Assembly (NCBI GenBank): GCA_019217005.1
Contig: JAHBNG010000024.1
Coordinates: forward strand, 1 to 64,000
Direction of reading: 5' to 3'
DNA: 64,000 nucleotides
Origin: Chloroflexi bacterium TSY
GTDB taxonomy: Bacteria; Chloroflexota; Anaerolineae; Caldilineales; Caldilineaceae
The notes beneath the pieces are model-generated. The model was not told the DNA's origin, ran no database searches, and worked only from the letters and a program-made list of their open reading frames with translations. Below are positions 28,404-37,192 of this stretch, one piece after another. How positions within the stretch are numbered: position 1 is the first letter of the stretch; each line of letters opens with the position of its first letter. Made by a program: the position numbers and the translations under genes.

Positions 28404-28523
28404 GCAAAACACGAATCAACTGAGACTGAACCACAACGTTCGTAAATAGCTGCTGGTTGCCCAGAAAGCTACCGCTATTTACACACGCTGAGTCAGTCTG
28501 AATCAACTCAGACGGAGGAGACG

Positions 28524-28568
28524 ATGGAACGCTGGTTTTCAAATCACTCAGCTTTACGAGTGTATTGA
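28524..28568 (+). pseudogene. Truncated copy of a small membrane protein gene (14 codons)
   Basis: ATGGAACGCTGGTTTTCAAA (MERWFSN) with a GGAGGAG site is the same start as the small gene at 33082, but the frame diverges and stops after 14 codons. It lies in the 552-bp gap 28333-28884. Beyond it 28569-28884 holds no gene I recognise, only an inverted repeat (28644-28652 / 28717-28725) and the TetR promoter. Confidence 0.5.
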
Positions 28569-28884
28569 CTAATGCACCTAGCAAAGAGAAGCGACCATAA
28601 CCATAGGTGTAGTTCGCGTTGCTCTCTTTGGCTCAACCGGATCTCAGGGGGTAGACCCGCTTTGGTTTTGATACGGCTCCGCCGCTCAACCGACGTAGCC
28701 ATTTTCGAGTTTGTCAACCCCCTGAATTCCTGAAGAGCCCTCTCTTTTTCCGAATAGGACTGAAGAAACCAGGCGATCCCCAATGTTGACACGCCAATTC
28801 GCTCATGCTAGAATTTGAATATCTATTCAAAAAATCTAATAAATACTCAGTTTATCTATCAATAATTCATTTGGTTCTAATAGT

Positions 28885-29496
28885 ATGAGCACAATCAAAG
28901 AACAATTCAGAATCGCGCGGCGCAATGAGATCTTAGATGCCGCCACCGACCTTTTCGCCGAATTGGGGTACAACAAGACCTCCATTCGCAAAGTCGCCCA
29001 GCGTGCGGGCATCGCTGATGGCACGATCTACTATTACTTTAAGAATAAAAATGATCTGCTCATCGGGATTATCGATCGATTGAATCAAACAGGCTTAGAC
29101 GAATTAGATGTTAAGCAAGAGATCTACAATACAAACCTTGAAGACTATTTGCCAGCGTACCTTGCGCAGTATATGGCAGCTATCTATCGCAATCGTGCGG
29201 CCCTACGCGCAATCATCCCTCAGCTCTTGATCGATAAAGCGCTACGTGAGCAGCTGCGCAAGCAAATTCTGGCACCAAACAATAAATTTGCACACGGGTA
29301 CTTCACCTACCTTGTTGAGGTTGGACAGATTCGTTCAGTTGATCCCATGTTCGCATCCTATGCCATTACATACCTCTTATTTGGGGGCCTGATCCCCCAT
29401 ATCTTTGATGACGAGTTGCACGAAGAAGATTGGGAAGCGCAAGCCCAACAGCTAGTGGACATAATTATGAATGGCCTTAACTTTACTTTCTGGTAA
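28885..29496 (+). CDS. TetR-family regulator, C-terminal end altered by an IS4-type insertion
   Basis: The TetR helix-turn-helix is clear: ILDAATDLFAELGYNKTSIRKVAQRAGIADGTIYYYFKNKNDLL (described in parts; about residues 13-56). The ligand domain follows. The last six codons (GLNFTFW in part) come from the IS end at 29481. Removing the IS and one CTTAA duplication restores MNGLKAEK and a stop, so the loss is small and the protein may still work. The original operon partner is the SDR at 31028, now 1.5 kb further away. Confidence 0.85.
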   Translation: MSTIKEQFRIARRNEILDAATDLFAELGYNKTSIRKVAQRAGIADGTIYYYFKNKNDLLIGIIDRLNQTGLDELDVKQEIYNTNLEDYLPAYLAQYMAAIYRNRAALRAIIPQLLIDKALREQLRKQILAPNNKFAHGYFTYLVEVGQIRSVDPMFASYAITYLLFGGLIPHIFDDELHEEDWEAQAQQLVDIIMNGLNFTFW

Positions 29497-30987
29497 AGGC
29501 TTGAGTGACAAAGGGCAAACCGAAAGGGGCGGAAAAAAGAATCCACCCTGAAAAAACGGGATAAAATGTAAAAATAGTGCTCGGCTAGTTTAAGCAGCGG
29601 CATTGAGGCGGCGATGAGCGAGAACGCCTTTAGGGAAATGGTGTGAAACCGAGGCCTTTTTCCGAAAGTCAGGGTCGAGTTGGTCAGGAGTTGGAAAAAG
29701 AGCACTCGAGAGAACACGGCGCAGCCTGCCGGGAGTGGATTGAGGCTCTCGATCCCAGTAGCCAGTCGGTATGGGAGGAAGAGAAGCGGCTAAATGGGAA
29801 AGAAGATTGCCAGCAAGCAGCCCCAGTTCAGGTAAGCGGAAACAAGCCTCATCGGCATGAACAAATTGACGATGTAAGCCAATCATCTGCTTGGAAGCCA
29901 AGGGGGGGATGTTCAACAGGCCAGCGTTCCAGGTAGACAAGATAAATGGTTTCAGGCTGCAAAGTCATAACGGTCGCCAAAACCAAAGGTGTGTTGTAGG
30001 CCGGATCCTGAATGACGTAAATCGAGTAGGTACGGTTGGCTGTATCCACCTTGGTTGTTCTGGGGACGAGATTGTGCCATGCTTGATAGCAAATCAGGCG
30101 ACCACTATAGAGAAAGCGACCAGACGAGTCCGGAGTTGTAGCCTCGAGTCGCTTTCCCTTATAGCTGCGAGAGAGCGGTCGCACAATATCACCATATTCA
30201 GGTGGTCTGCCTTTTCCTTTTCCTTTGCGTTTGGGGAACTCATTGCGGCGCACTGTGCAGTTAATCGCTTCCCGCAGGACAAATCGGTCTATGCCGCTTT
30301 CTAGCATTTCTCTGATTGTAAACCCGGCATCGACCACCGCCACTTCGTCTGACTCCAGTGATTTCTTCGTCTCTGTCAGCAGCTTTTTCCGAAACTCACT
30401 TTCCTTTGTTCCAACCGTGCATCTCATGATTGCCTTGAGCAGTGGCACTCGCTTCCCGCCTATCTCCCCCGAGCTTATCATCACTCCAAAGATGAGCGCG
30501 GGCAATGCCCGACGAGCCGTTGAGTTATAGAGTCGGTTCACTTTCCCTTGCAGCTTCGGTCGCCAGAACCCTGTGATATCTATGCTTTTCACTCGGTACC
30601 CTTCTAACTTTTTTGCCTCCCATTCCCCCTTTCCACTTCTTCTTGCCACGACCCCAGCAGACTTGTGATATCCCATGATCCATATCGAAAGCTCCACCAG
30701 CTTCGCCGGAGCTCCTCATCTTCAAACCCGCTTTCTTTCAATGCGCTATGGATTGCTCCTCGACTTTTCAGAAACGACCCATTCAGCATTGCCCACATCA
30801 GACGCATTACATTTACGTTTGTTCCCATCGGCGTTACTTGCAATACATTCATCAGTACTGCTATAGTTATTTCTGGCGCGGTTAGCATTCCTTCCTCCTT
30901 TTTGGGTTCTCTACCTTTAGGATGAACTGCTAACCGCTTTTTGTCACATTTCTCCCCTCATCTCTTTTCTTTTACCAGAAAGTAAAG
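29481..30987 (-). mobile_element. IS4-type insertion sequence, copy 2 (defective)
   Basis: 1507 bp, bounded by CTTTACTTTCTGGTAAA and its inverse, with a perfect CTTAA target duplication (29476-29480 and 30988-30992). It is oriented opposite to copies 1 and 3. Both ends are intact, so it could be mobilised by the transposase of copy 3. It sits at the very end of a TetR gene and separates it from an SDR. Confidence 0.9.
29590..30888 (-). pseudogene. IS4-type transposase, frameshifted (copy 2)
   Basis: It starts MLTAPEITIAVLMNVLQVTP at 30888 like copy 3, changes frame near 30680 and again near 29900 (close to the YREK region, where YLERWPVEHPP is followed by a one-base shift), and ends at 29590. 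The rest is nearly identical to copy 3. Two indels inactivate it. Confidence 0.85.
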
Positions 30988-31027
30988 CTTAAGGCAGAAA
31001 AGTAAAACGATTTGGAGCAATTTAATA

Positions 31028-31897
31028 GTGAACGAACAAAATGAACTGATTGCACTCATTACCGGTGCAACGGACGGTATCGGCAAAGCGGTCGCTTTAG
31101 AACTGGCACGCAACGGCTATACAGTACATGTCTTGGGCAGAAACCCAGAGCGCGGTGCGAATGCGCTGAACGAATTAAACGCCATCTCCCCTGAAAGGGA
31201 GCATCAGCTATTTTTGGTCGATTTGGCGATAATTGCGGCCAACAATCAATATTTGGATGAGTATGTGGCCACCTATCAAAAGCTGGATCTGCTGATCTTA
31301 AATGCAAACGTATACACCAAAGAAGTTGCGGTGACAGAAGATGGCATCGACAAGATGTTTGCCGTGGGGTATATTTCCAGGTATCTGTTCACCGTCAAGC
31401 TCAATCCGCTGCTGGAGCAGGCAGAGAATCCCAGAGTCATGCATGTGGGTGCGCTATCGTTCTCACTCCCTAACATCGACTATGATGCATTCACAAAGCC
31501 CTCGTCCGGCACAATCAACGCTTTCAAGGCGACAGCTCGGAGCTATGTAGGTAGTGCATTGTTGACATACTTTATTAGCAAGCGTACTTCAATCAAGGCC
31601 AAACATGAATTTATGGATCCAGGGATGGTCAATACGCGTCAGGTGAAAGAGCAGATAGCGATACTCCGGTGGCTTGCGCAATTCTCCGGGTTGATGGAAC
31701 CGGAAGAGTCGGCACGGCGCATTGTATCCCACATTTTGGAGACGGATTCACTCAAAACCGCGGGTAAGTTCTACAAGCTCGAAAAGGAACATAAGCCAAA
31801 GAGGCAGATCGTCAATGGACTGTCGGCGTATAAAGAGCTAATCGAATATAGCGAGCGGGTAACTGGTATCAGCATTGATGAGTTAATAGAATCGTAA
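31028..31897 (+). CDS. Short-chain dehydrogenase-like protein lacking the catalytic Lys
   Basis: 289 residues from a GTG. The cofactor motif ITGATDGIGKAVALELARNG (about 10-29) and LLILNANVY in place of NNAG are seen. At the YxxxK site the sequence is RSYVGSALLTYFISKR, so Ala replaces the Lys that activates Tyr and positions NAD(P). The protein may bind nucleotide without normal redox activity or use another Lys. It was probably the operon partner of the TetR at 28885 before the IS arrived. The stop is near a decayed response regulator on the other strand. Confidence 0.8.
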   Translation: MNEQNELIALITGATDGIGKAVALELARNGYTVHVLGRNPERGANALNELNAISPEREHQLFLVDLAIIAANNQYLDEYVATYQKLDLLILNANVYTKEVAVTEDGIDKMFAVGYISRYLFTVKLNPLLEQAENPRVMHVGALSFSLPNIDYDAFTKPSSGTINAFKATARSYVGSALLTYFISKRTSIKAKHEFMDPGMVNTRQVKEQIAILRWLAQFSGLMEPEESARRIVSHILETDSLKTAGKFYKLEKEHKPKRQIVNGLSAYKELIEYSERVTGISIDELIES

Positions 31898-31904
31898 GTG
31901 GATG

Positions 31905-32165
31905 GGGGAACAATGCAGAATCAGCTTGCCAGCAATGGCCGGATCCAGAAATGACTCGCCAGCCATAGTCCCTTTGATGGCCGCCACAAACTCCTCTCGG
32001 CGTGAATCTTTGAGCAGATATCCTGCTGCGTCGGCATAAATGGCGTCAAAGACCCACTCATCTGCCGAACGGGTGGTTAGTACCAATACAGGTAATTTGG
32101 GATACCGCTCACCCAGGATTTGCGTTGTCTGGACACCGTCCATTAGGCGCTAATCCATAAGAATG
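31905..32165 (-). pseudogene. Decayed NarL-type response regulator (middle part)
   Basis: It contains ILMD, a TAG stop where LQ would be, then MDGVQTTQILGERYP, VLVLTTRSADEWVFDAIYAD and LLKDSRREEFVAAIKGTM, matching the receiver of the regulator at 25148. The helix-turn-helix is absent and the N-terminal third is deleted, fused to a fragment of the paralogous kinase upstream. Confidence 0.8.
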
Positions 32166-32186
32166 TCATCCGTCCAACAGTAGCCG

Positions 32187-32513
32187 CTGTCACCTCTGTG
32201 CCTCCGCCATTAGAATTAATGGCAAAAAAATTGGCACCTTCTGCACAATGAAGGATCCAATGACAGCAATCGCTAAAGCAACGGGCAGATACCGGGCTCT
32301 AATACGCGATTGAAGTTGTGTTGATGAAAGATAGGTGACCCAAATCCCCGCATGGATAATTGCACTGACACGACGAAGCCATTCCGCATTACTTGTCCCA
32401 CCAACGAACCAATAGCTCGCCAGGGAAGCCACGGTAAGAACTAGCCAAATATACGAAAAATTGCGCAGGGCCAGAAGGGCATAGGATTCTGTAGAAGTCG
32501 ATTGCTCAAACAT
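32187..32513 (-). pseudogene. Decayed sensor histidine kinase (N-terminal membrane part)
   Basis: MFEQSTSTESYALLAL, FSYIWLVLTVASLASYWFV and IWVTYLSSTQLQSRIRARYLP are a paralogue of the N-terminus of the kinase at 25801 (FSYIWLTLMVVSLVSYWFV). Homology ends near 32187 and joins directly to the response regulator fragment, so the catalytic half of the kinase is deleted. Confidence 0.8.
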
Positions 32514-32620
32514 TAACCCACCATAACATAGGTCTGTCATAGATAAAGAGTGACACCTGTCATAAGTTTGTCTATGACAGGTAACTATGACAACGATCAC
32601 TTCTGGATGTGACACCGCAC
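32514..32620 (-). promoter_or_regulatory. Second copy of the GTCATAG-box promoter region
   Basis: The order CATAACATA, CTGTCATAG, GTGACACCTGTCATAAG, CTATGACAGG, CTATGACAACGATCACTTC matches 27064-27170. It faces the decayed kinase on one side and GlsB at 32703 on the other, so the working regulator at 25148 may still control GlsB from here. Confidence 0.6.
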
Positions 32621-32702
32621 CGCTATCCTAGTAGTATTAACCGAAATGTAGCAGTGTTGGGCGGCCTGCAAAATCAACGAATATTTTTTAAGGAGAATCA
32701 AG

Positions 32703-33005
32703 ATGGCAATTACAATTGGTCAAATCATTATCTGGATAATCGTAGGCGCATTAGCCGGCTCCCTAACGGGAATGGTCATGACGCGCTCACGTGCAGGCTA
32801 CGGACGTTGGACAAATTTGGGCATCGGCTTGGCTGGCGCGCTCATTGGTGGCTTTCTCTTCAACCTTTTGGGCATTGACTTTGCACTAGGAGAGCTTGCC
32901 ATAACCTTTGAAGACTTGATCGCTGCCGTTGCTGGCTCGCTAATCCTGCTGGGAATCATTGCGCTGGTTCGCCGTTTTAGAAATCAAGCGAGCGGCACAC
33001 AATAA
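32703..33005 (+). CDS. GlsB/YeaQ/YmgE-family stress-response membrane protein
   Basis: 100 residues with three membrane helices: IIIWIIVGALAGSLTGMVM, the glycine-rich GIGLAGALIGGFLFNLLG, and AAVAGSLILLGIIALV. This is the transglycosylase-associated (Tag) family, small inner-membrane proteins induced by envelope or general stress. AAGGAG lies upstream. The promoter region carries GTCATAG boxes shared with the two-component system at 25148-27063. Confidence 0.9.
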   Translation: MAITIGQIIIWIIVGALAGSLTGMVMTRSRAGYGRWTNLGIGLAGALIGGFLFNLLGIDFALGELAITFEDLIAAVAGSLILLGIIALVRRFRNQASGTQ

Positions 33006-33081
33006 GGTCACTGCAGGCATTGGATTCCCTGAACGAAGACGCCTCCTGAGTGTCTTAAAGGCCGCCAAATGAGACTTCGCT

Positions 33082-33240
33082 ATGGAACGCTGGTTTTCAA
33101 ACTATTCGGGCATGTTGTCATTGATTATTTTCGCAGGGGTCGGTGCCTATACTGTATTGCTCATGTCGTCGGGCAGCAGCGTGCTGATTCCGATCATTGT
33201 TTGCGTTGGCTTGCCTTTCTGTTGTGATGGCAGGATATGA
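33082..33240 (+). CDS. Small membrane protein, unknown (52 residues)
   Basis: ATG at 33082 gives MERWFSNYSGMLSLIIFAGV, continuing as two hydrophobic segments (about 11-28 and 33-48) and a charged end. I do not know the family. A truncated duplicate of its 5' end lies at 28524-28568, next to the other copy of the two-component system, which supports it being a real gene that travelled with that locus. It ends within 24 bp of the convergent AraC gene. Confidence 0.45.
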   Translation: MERWFSNYSGMLSLIIFAGVGAYTVLLMSSGSSVLIPIIVCVGLPFCCDGRI

Positions 33241-33263
33241 ATCGGCAAGATGTGGGATTTGAT

Positions 33264-34151
33264 TCACGCTACCGTTGCCGACGGCGCAAACCCAAAGTGG
33301 CGCTTATATTCGCGGCTGAATTGGGCCGGACTGTTGTAGCCAACCATGTATCCCGCTTCGCTGGCATTTTTCCCTTCCCTGATGAGTCTTTGCGCCCGAT
33401 AGAGTTTCATCGACTTGGCATACTGTAGCGGTGAGACGTGCATCACCTCTCGGAAATTCTCGTGGAAGCTGGTTCTGCTCATGTGAACCATTTCCGCCAG
33501 TTCTTCTACCGACACCGGTTCCGCAAGATGTTGCTCGATATATTGTACTGCTTTTGAAATCCGCTGGATTTGCCCCCGCTGCTGCAAGAAGGTTCGCAAA
33601 TCGCCCCCTCGCTCATCGCATAAGATGCGATAGTAGATCTCATCCACAATCAATTCACCCAAAATAGCCGCATCCGTGGGGTTGGCCAGCGACTCAATGA
33701 GCCGGATCGTTGGGTCAAGTAAGTGGTCATTCAACGGGGCCGAAAAGATACCCGACGGATCGGTGGCTGCTGGCTTGGTTGTAGCACCTTCTACGCGCTC
33801 AATCTTTAGCAAAACGTCGGCCAGCCGTCCTAAGTCCATTCGAACACCTGCGGCCAAAAATGGCTTTCCAGGCGTCGCTTCAATGATTTCTACTTGCAAT
33901 GGCATGGGCAAAAACAGCATCAGATAATCACCACCACCATACTCATAAGTCTTGTTGCCCACATAACAACGTTTTTTCCCCTGCCCCACAATCACAATCG
34001 CCGGTTCGTAATAATCGGGACTTCTCACCTGAGTGGTAGACGCTTTAAAGGTGCCAAGGTTGTCAAGGCCAGTTTTGCCCACACCTTCATGTGGAGTGTG
34101 CTGCGCTAAAAGCGTAACGAGCTTTTCAAGTTTGTCGGTTTGAACAGTCAT
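33264..34151 (-). CDS. AraC-family transcriptional regulator (AraC_N type), paralogue 1
   Basis: 295 residues. The N-terminal half is the AraC_N ligand-binding domain (YYEPAIVIVGQGKKRCYVGN, VRMDLGRLADVLLKIERVEG). The C-terminal half has two helix-turn-helices (SVEELAEMVHMSRTSFHENFREV and NASEAGYMVGYNSPAQFSREYKR). It is highly similar to the protein at 43843. Relatives with this domain order typically regulate neighbouring oxidoreductases. A candidate target promoter for this type lies divergently at 34352, directing a decayed SDR. Confidence 0.9.
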   Translation of the reverse strand: MTVQTDKLEKLVTLLAQHTPHEGVGKTGLDNLGTFKASTTQVRSPDYYEPAIVIVGQGKKRCYVGNKTYEYGGGDYLMLFLPMPLQVEIIEATPGKPFLAAGVRMDLGRLADVLLKIERVEGATTKPAATDPSGIFSAPLNDHLLDPTIRLIESLANPTDAAILGELIVDEIYYRILCDERGGDLRTFLQQRGQIQRISKAVQYIEQHLAEPVSVEELAEMVHMSRTSFHENFREVMHVSPLQYAKSMKLYRAQRLIREGKNASEAGYMVGYNSPAQFSREYKRHFGFAPSATVA

Positions 34152-34351
34152 TTTCGAACTCCTAGATTTACCATTCAGTTAACGCAAAAGGCGCTTACAC
34201 GGTATTCGGTACGTCAGTATTCAGGACGGGTCACACCAAATACCGACCTACTGAATGCTGAATACCCATTTTTTAAGTTGGTTTTGCTGTCGCTGTACTA
34301 TTATAGTCACAACTGCCTTGCCAAACAAGCATATTGTCGGACTTCCGTACA

Positions 34352-34409
34352 ATTGTGCAAGTTTTGTGGACATTTATGTATTCATTTTTGCGAATACGGG
34401 AACTACAAT
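34352..34409 (+). promoter_or_regulatory. AraC-type class II promoter upstream of an SDR remnant
   Basis: Half-sites ATTGTGCAAG (34352) and TTATGTATTC (34374), then 20 bp, then TACAAT (34404-34409). The spacing is identical to the copies at 20718, 44936 and 45053. It is divergent from AraC-1. The gap 34152-34512 also contains an imperfect hairpin made of GTATTCGGTA/TGCTGAATAC words near 34200-34266. Confidence 0.7.
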
Positions 34410-34512
34410 GGTGGTGACTATAAACACCACAGTCGATTTACCATGTAGTTCATTGACGCATGACATTTCACTCGCTCATAGATGGCAGTGAAGAGGAGAG
34501 GAGAACAAGATC

Positions 34513-34575
34513 ATGACAAAGCGAATTTTGATTACGGGTGCTGCTTCCGGTTTTGGCAAGGGAACGGCGATAGAG
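34513..34575 (+). pseudogene. 5' remnant of a short-chain dehydrogenase gene
   Basis: After a GGAGAGGAG ribosome site, ATG opens MTKRILITGAASGFGKGTAI, the SDR cofactor motif. Homology stops after 21 codons where the sequence runs into an LtrA-like remnant. The remainder of the gene was lost by deletion. Confidence 0.7.
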
Positions 34576-34589
34576 TGGGTGTTGTACAA

Positions 34590-35120
34590 GGATTGGCTGG
34601 TCACCATCATCTTTCCTGGCGAGCGGGTGGTGCCGCCATTTTGGGGATGTTGATCGCCATCGGCATGTGGTGGGTCTACTTTGACTTTGTCTCGCATCGC
34701 CAACCACGCGTCAACCAGATTGCAACCATGAGTTGGATCTATCTGCATCTGCCCCTCACCATTAGCATTGCTGCGGTTGGAGCAGCCGTGCTGAACATGG
34801 TGGAACATGCTGGCGAAGCACTACCTGGCGACGTTCGCTGGCTGTTGACAGGTGCCATCACGGTGGCCTTTGTGACCATTGCCCTGCTGATTCAGACAAT
34901 TCAGAGTAATGAGGCAATGCGGTCAGTTCTGCGGACGGGGAGTATTGTCGTCCTTGTGGCCGGCGTTCTAATCGGGGTCTTGGGGGCGTCTACCTTGGAG
35001 ACGCTCCCGCTCTTGCTGAGTACAATTGTGTTGATGTTGGCACCAGCTGTCGTCGGGCTGTGGGTCTGGATTAAGCGAGTGGTGATAGTCGAAAATGCTT
35101 TACCGGAACCAGAGCATTAA
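34590..35120 (+). pseudogene. 3' remnant of an LtrA-like membrane protein gene
   Basis: AAILGMLIAIGMWWVYFDFV, LPLTISIAAVGAAVLNMVEHA and LLTGAITVAFVTIALLIQTI, followed by more membrane helices, are the C-terminal part of low-temperature-requirement A proteins. The N-terminal helices are missing, and no start codon in this frame belongs to the family. It is fused to the SDR remnant by a deletion near 34580. Confidence 0.7.
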
Positions 35121-35238
35121 CGCCAGCCATTGCCCTGGTGGCTTAACTTACAGTCGTTTTTCGAACCAATGGTTGGTCGTCACGTTAGGCTCGTTTGAAT
35201 GCGATAACGGCCAATGTCCATGAATCGAGCAGTAAATA

Positions 35239-35871
35239 CTACTTATTTTCATCAAATTCGACATACCAGTGAGAGCCATCACAAAAGGGTTTGTTCTTGG
35301 ATTCACCGCAACGGCACATCGTAAAATGTTCGTTCGAGGCATCTTCAGAGATGGGGGCATCAATAAGATCCGGGCTGCCGGTCACTACGTAAGGTCCGTT
35401 TGGGACAACAAAAATAGCTGGTTCGCCGTCTCGGTCTCGATACTCAACATCGTCGATTGAGTAACTTAGGGCACCTGATGGACACTGCTGAATCGTGGCG
35501 ATAATCTCATCAACAGGAGCCGCATCTGGGTCAATCCATGGCTCTTCTTTCAACCGGAAAACCGCTGCAAGCCCGTCGGTGCATCGACCGGCGTGGGCGC
35601 AGATGCCTCGATTGTCATGAATTGTAATTTTTTTGCCCACATAGTTTTCCCATTTATCTTCAACCCGCCCTTCTACTTTCTCAGATGAAAATCCAACTTT
35701 GGCATGGGTGCCATCGCAAAACGGCTTGTTCGCCGACTGACCACATCGGCAGAGCGCCATCGTCTTTTTGGTCTCGATGGGTCCTGTTTTATCAGCAAAG
35801 TTCTCGAGATTCTTTACCAAGTATGGACCATTCGGGGTGGGGACAATATTGGGTTTATTGTCTGAATTCAT
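35239..35871 (-). CDS. CDGSH iron-sulfur protein with two CDGSH domains and a central Fer4_19-type domain
   Basis: 210 residues from MNSDNKPNIVPTPNGP (GGAGG lies 4 bp upstream; an in-frame ATG at 35889 overlaps that site). The first CDGSH site is LCRCGQSANKPFCDGTH (about 42-58). A middle region with ICAHAGRCTDGL and IQQCPSGALSY matches the divergent mono-cluster Fer4_19 domain. The second CDGSH site is MCRCGESKNKPFCDGSH near the C-terminus. Such proteins bind [2Fe-2S] clusters by three Cys and one His and act in redox or iron-sulfur handling. No partner is evident. Confidence 0.9.
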   Translation of the reverse strand: MNSDNKPNIVPTPNGPYLVKNLENFADKTGPIETKKTMALCRCGQSANKPFCDGTHAKVGFSSEKVEGRVEDKWENYVGKKITIHDNRGICAHAGRCTDGLAAVFRLKEEPWIDPDAAPVDEIIATIQQCPSGALSYSIDDVEYRDRDGEPAIFVVPNGPYVVTGSPDLIDAPISEDASNEHFTMCRCGESKNKPFCDGSHWYVEFDENK

Positions 35872-35909
35872 CACTCCTCCTATATTCATTTAGAATAGTA
35901 TAGATCGGT

Positions 35910-37154
35910 CTACTCAACTTGAAAAGGTAGAATAACCATTTCTCTATCCAGCAACGTTAATTGTTCCTCTAGCGGGATGTCGAATAGACCGTGCAGATTG
36001 TTGCCAGCAATATCCTCTAGCCGCGTGTTGACGGTGAGTTCATATGTGCCAGCTTGCCAGGGTTCTTCTGGCCTAAATCGCCATATCGTCTCGTGACTGT
36101 CCAATGCGATCTCCCCCTGAACAACCTTGCCCTCTTCACGCTGCACGCGCACAAACTCAGCCAGCAGCCCATGATCCAAGGGCGCGGGAAAGTGGATCTC
36201 TAGCGGTTCGGTCGTGCTTCCACTTGGGCTAATTATCTGCCAATTATCGATATCGGGCGGTGTCAGATCAGCCTCGGTCACGGTAAAGGCTTTTTCATGT
36301 GAATGGGCCAAGGGGTTGCCATACGCATCCATCAACCCTTCGCCAATGACCAGAACATATGATTCGCCAGGGATCAAGGCGCGACCCAATTGTTCATGGG
36401 CACGCAGCCCCGTCTTCACCCGCCCGGGATCAAAGAGGAGCGTCAACCGTCGCATGGACGGATCCCACAGTTCGAAGATCGAGTCAAAGAAGACGCCTTC
36501 TACTTTCTGGCCCTGTAGATCAACAAGCTGAATATGTCCGAGTACACCGCCTTCGCGCATGGGGGCCGAAAAGTAGACATAGAAACGCAGCAGGTTTTCC
36601 GGCAGTTGATCCGCAGTGGGATAGATAGCTGTCACTTCGGTGGCGGCCATATCCGAGCTTGGCAGCCAGAACTCCTCGACAACACGCTGCTGATGTCTTT
36701 CCGTTGGAATGATCTCTGCCAGCATGGGTACGTGTGCGATCATGGCACCAAATGACAACGTGGCTCGATAGTGCTGTCCGGACAGGAGAGGGAAGCTTGG
36801 CACAAATCGGATGGCTCCTGCTTCGACGCTGTATGTCCCTAGCATCGGCTGCACCTGTGATGCACTCAGCTTCTCATCAACCAGGGCAACAGCATAAATT
36901 TGTCGCCATTCGATGGCTGAAAAATCTTGTGCTTTCAACTGCCGTAAGAGCGTGAGTGAAAGACCAAGGAGATCAAAGGTGGCTGAGGCTGCGCTATCGC
37001 TCTCGCTCGTCAAGACTACCGTTACTTCACCAAATCCGTTTTGCTCAAAAGCTAGAAGTCCCTGTGAGTCCAGATAGCTGTGGAACATGCCGACAAAGAG
37101 CAAGCCAACCCCAATGACGGATACAATGAGTAGACGCGCCATAGTTTTGTTCAT
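35910..37154 (-). CDS. Secreted or membrane-anchored protein with Ig-like (SbsA/Big_5-type) domains
   Basis: 414 residues. An N-terminal membrane segment (LLIVSVIGVGLLFVGMFH) serves as signal anchor. Several beta-rich repeats follow, with FVPSFPLLSGQHYRATLSFG, YVYFSAPMREGGVLGHI, YVLVIGEGLMDAYGNPLAHS and YELTVNTRLEDIAGNNLHG. The D-x-x-GN-x-L ends are typical of bacterial Ig-like Big_5 domains. Function unknown; probably structural or adhesive at the surface. It is next to another exported protein on the same strand (37507), but a MITE-like repeat separates them. Confidence 0.65.
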   Translation of the reverse strand: MNKTMARLLIVSVIGVGLLFVGMFHSYLDSQGLLAFEQNGFGEVTVVLTSESDSAASATFDLLGLSLTLLRQLKAQDFSAIEWRQIYAVALVDEKLSASQVQPMLGTYSVEAGAIRFVPSFPLLSGQHYRATLSFGAMIAHVPMLAEIIPTERHQQRVVEEFWLPSSDMAATEVTAIYPTADQLPENLLRFYVYFSAPMREGGVLGHIQLVDLQGQKVEGVFFDSIFELWDPSMRRLTLLFDPGRVKTGLRAHEQLGRALIPGESYVLVIGEGLMDAYGNPLAHSHEKAFTVTEADLTPPDIDNWQIISPSGSTTEPLEIHFPAPLDHGLLAEFVRVQREEGKVVQGEIALDSHETIWRFRPEEPWQAGTYELTVNTRLEDIAGNNLHGLFDIPLEEQLTLLDREMVILPFQVE

Positions 37155-37192
37155 TTTGATCGCCTCATTATTGAGTTCGTGGCTGTGGATTA

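Noticed and set aside
28569..28800. Possible structured RNA or gene between the small relic and the TetR gene
   Set aside because: Only a 9-bp inverted repeat (28644-28652 / 28717-28725) is visible; no codon pattern or known RNA motif can be supported.
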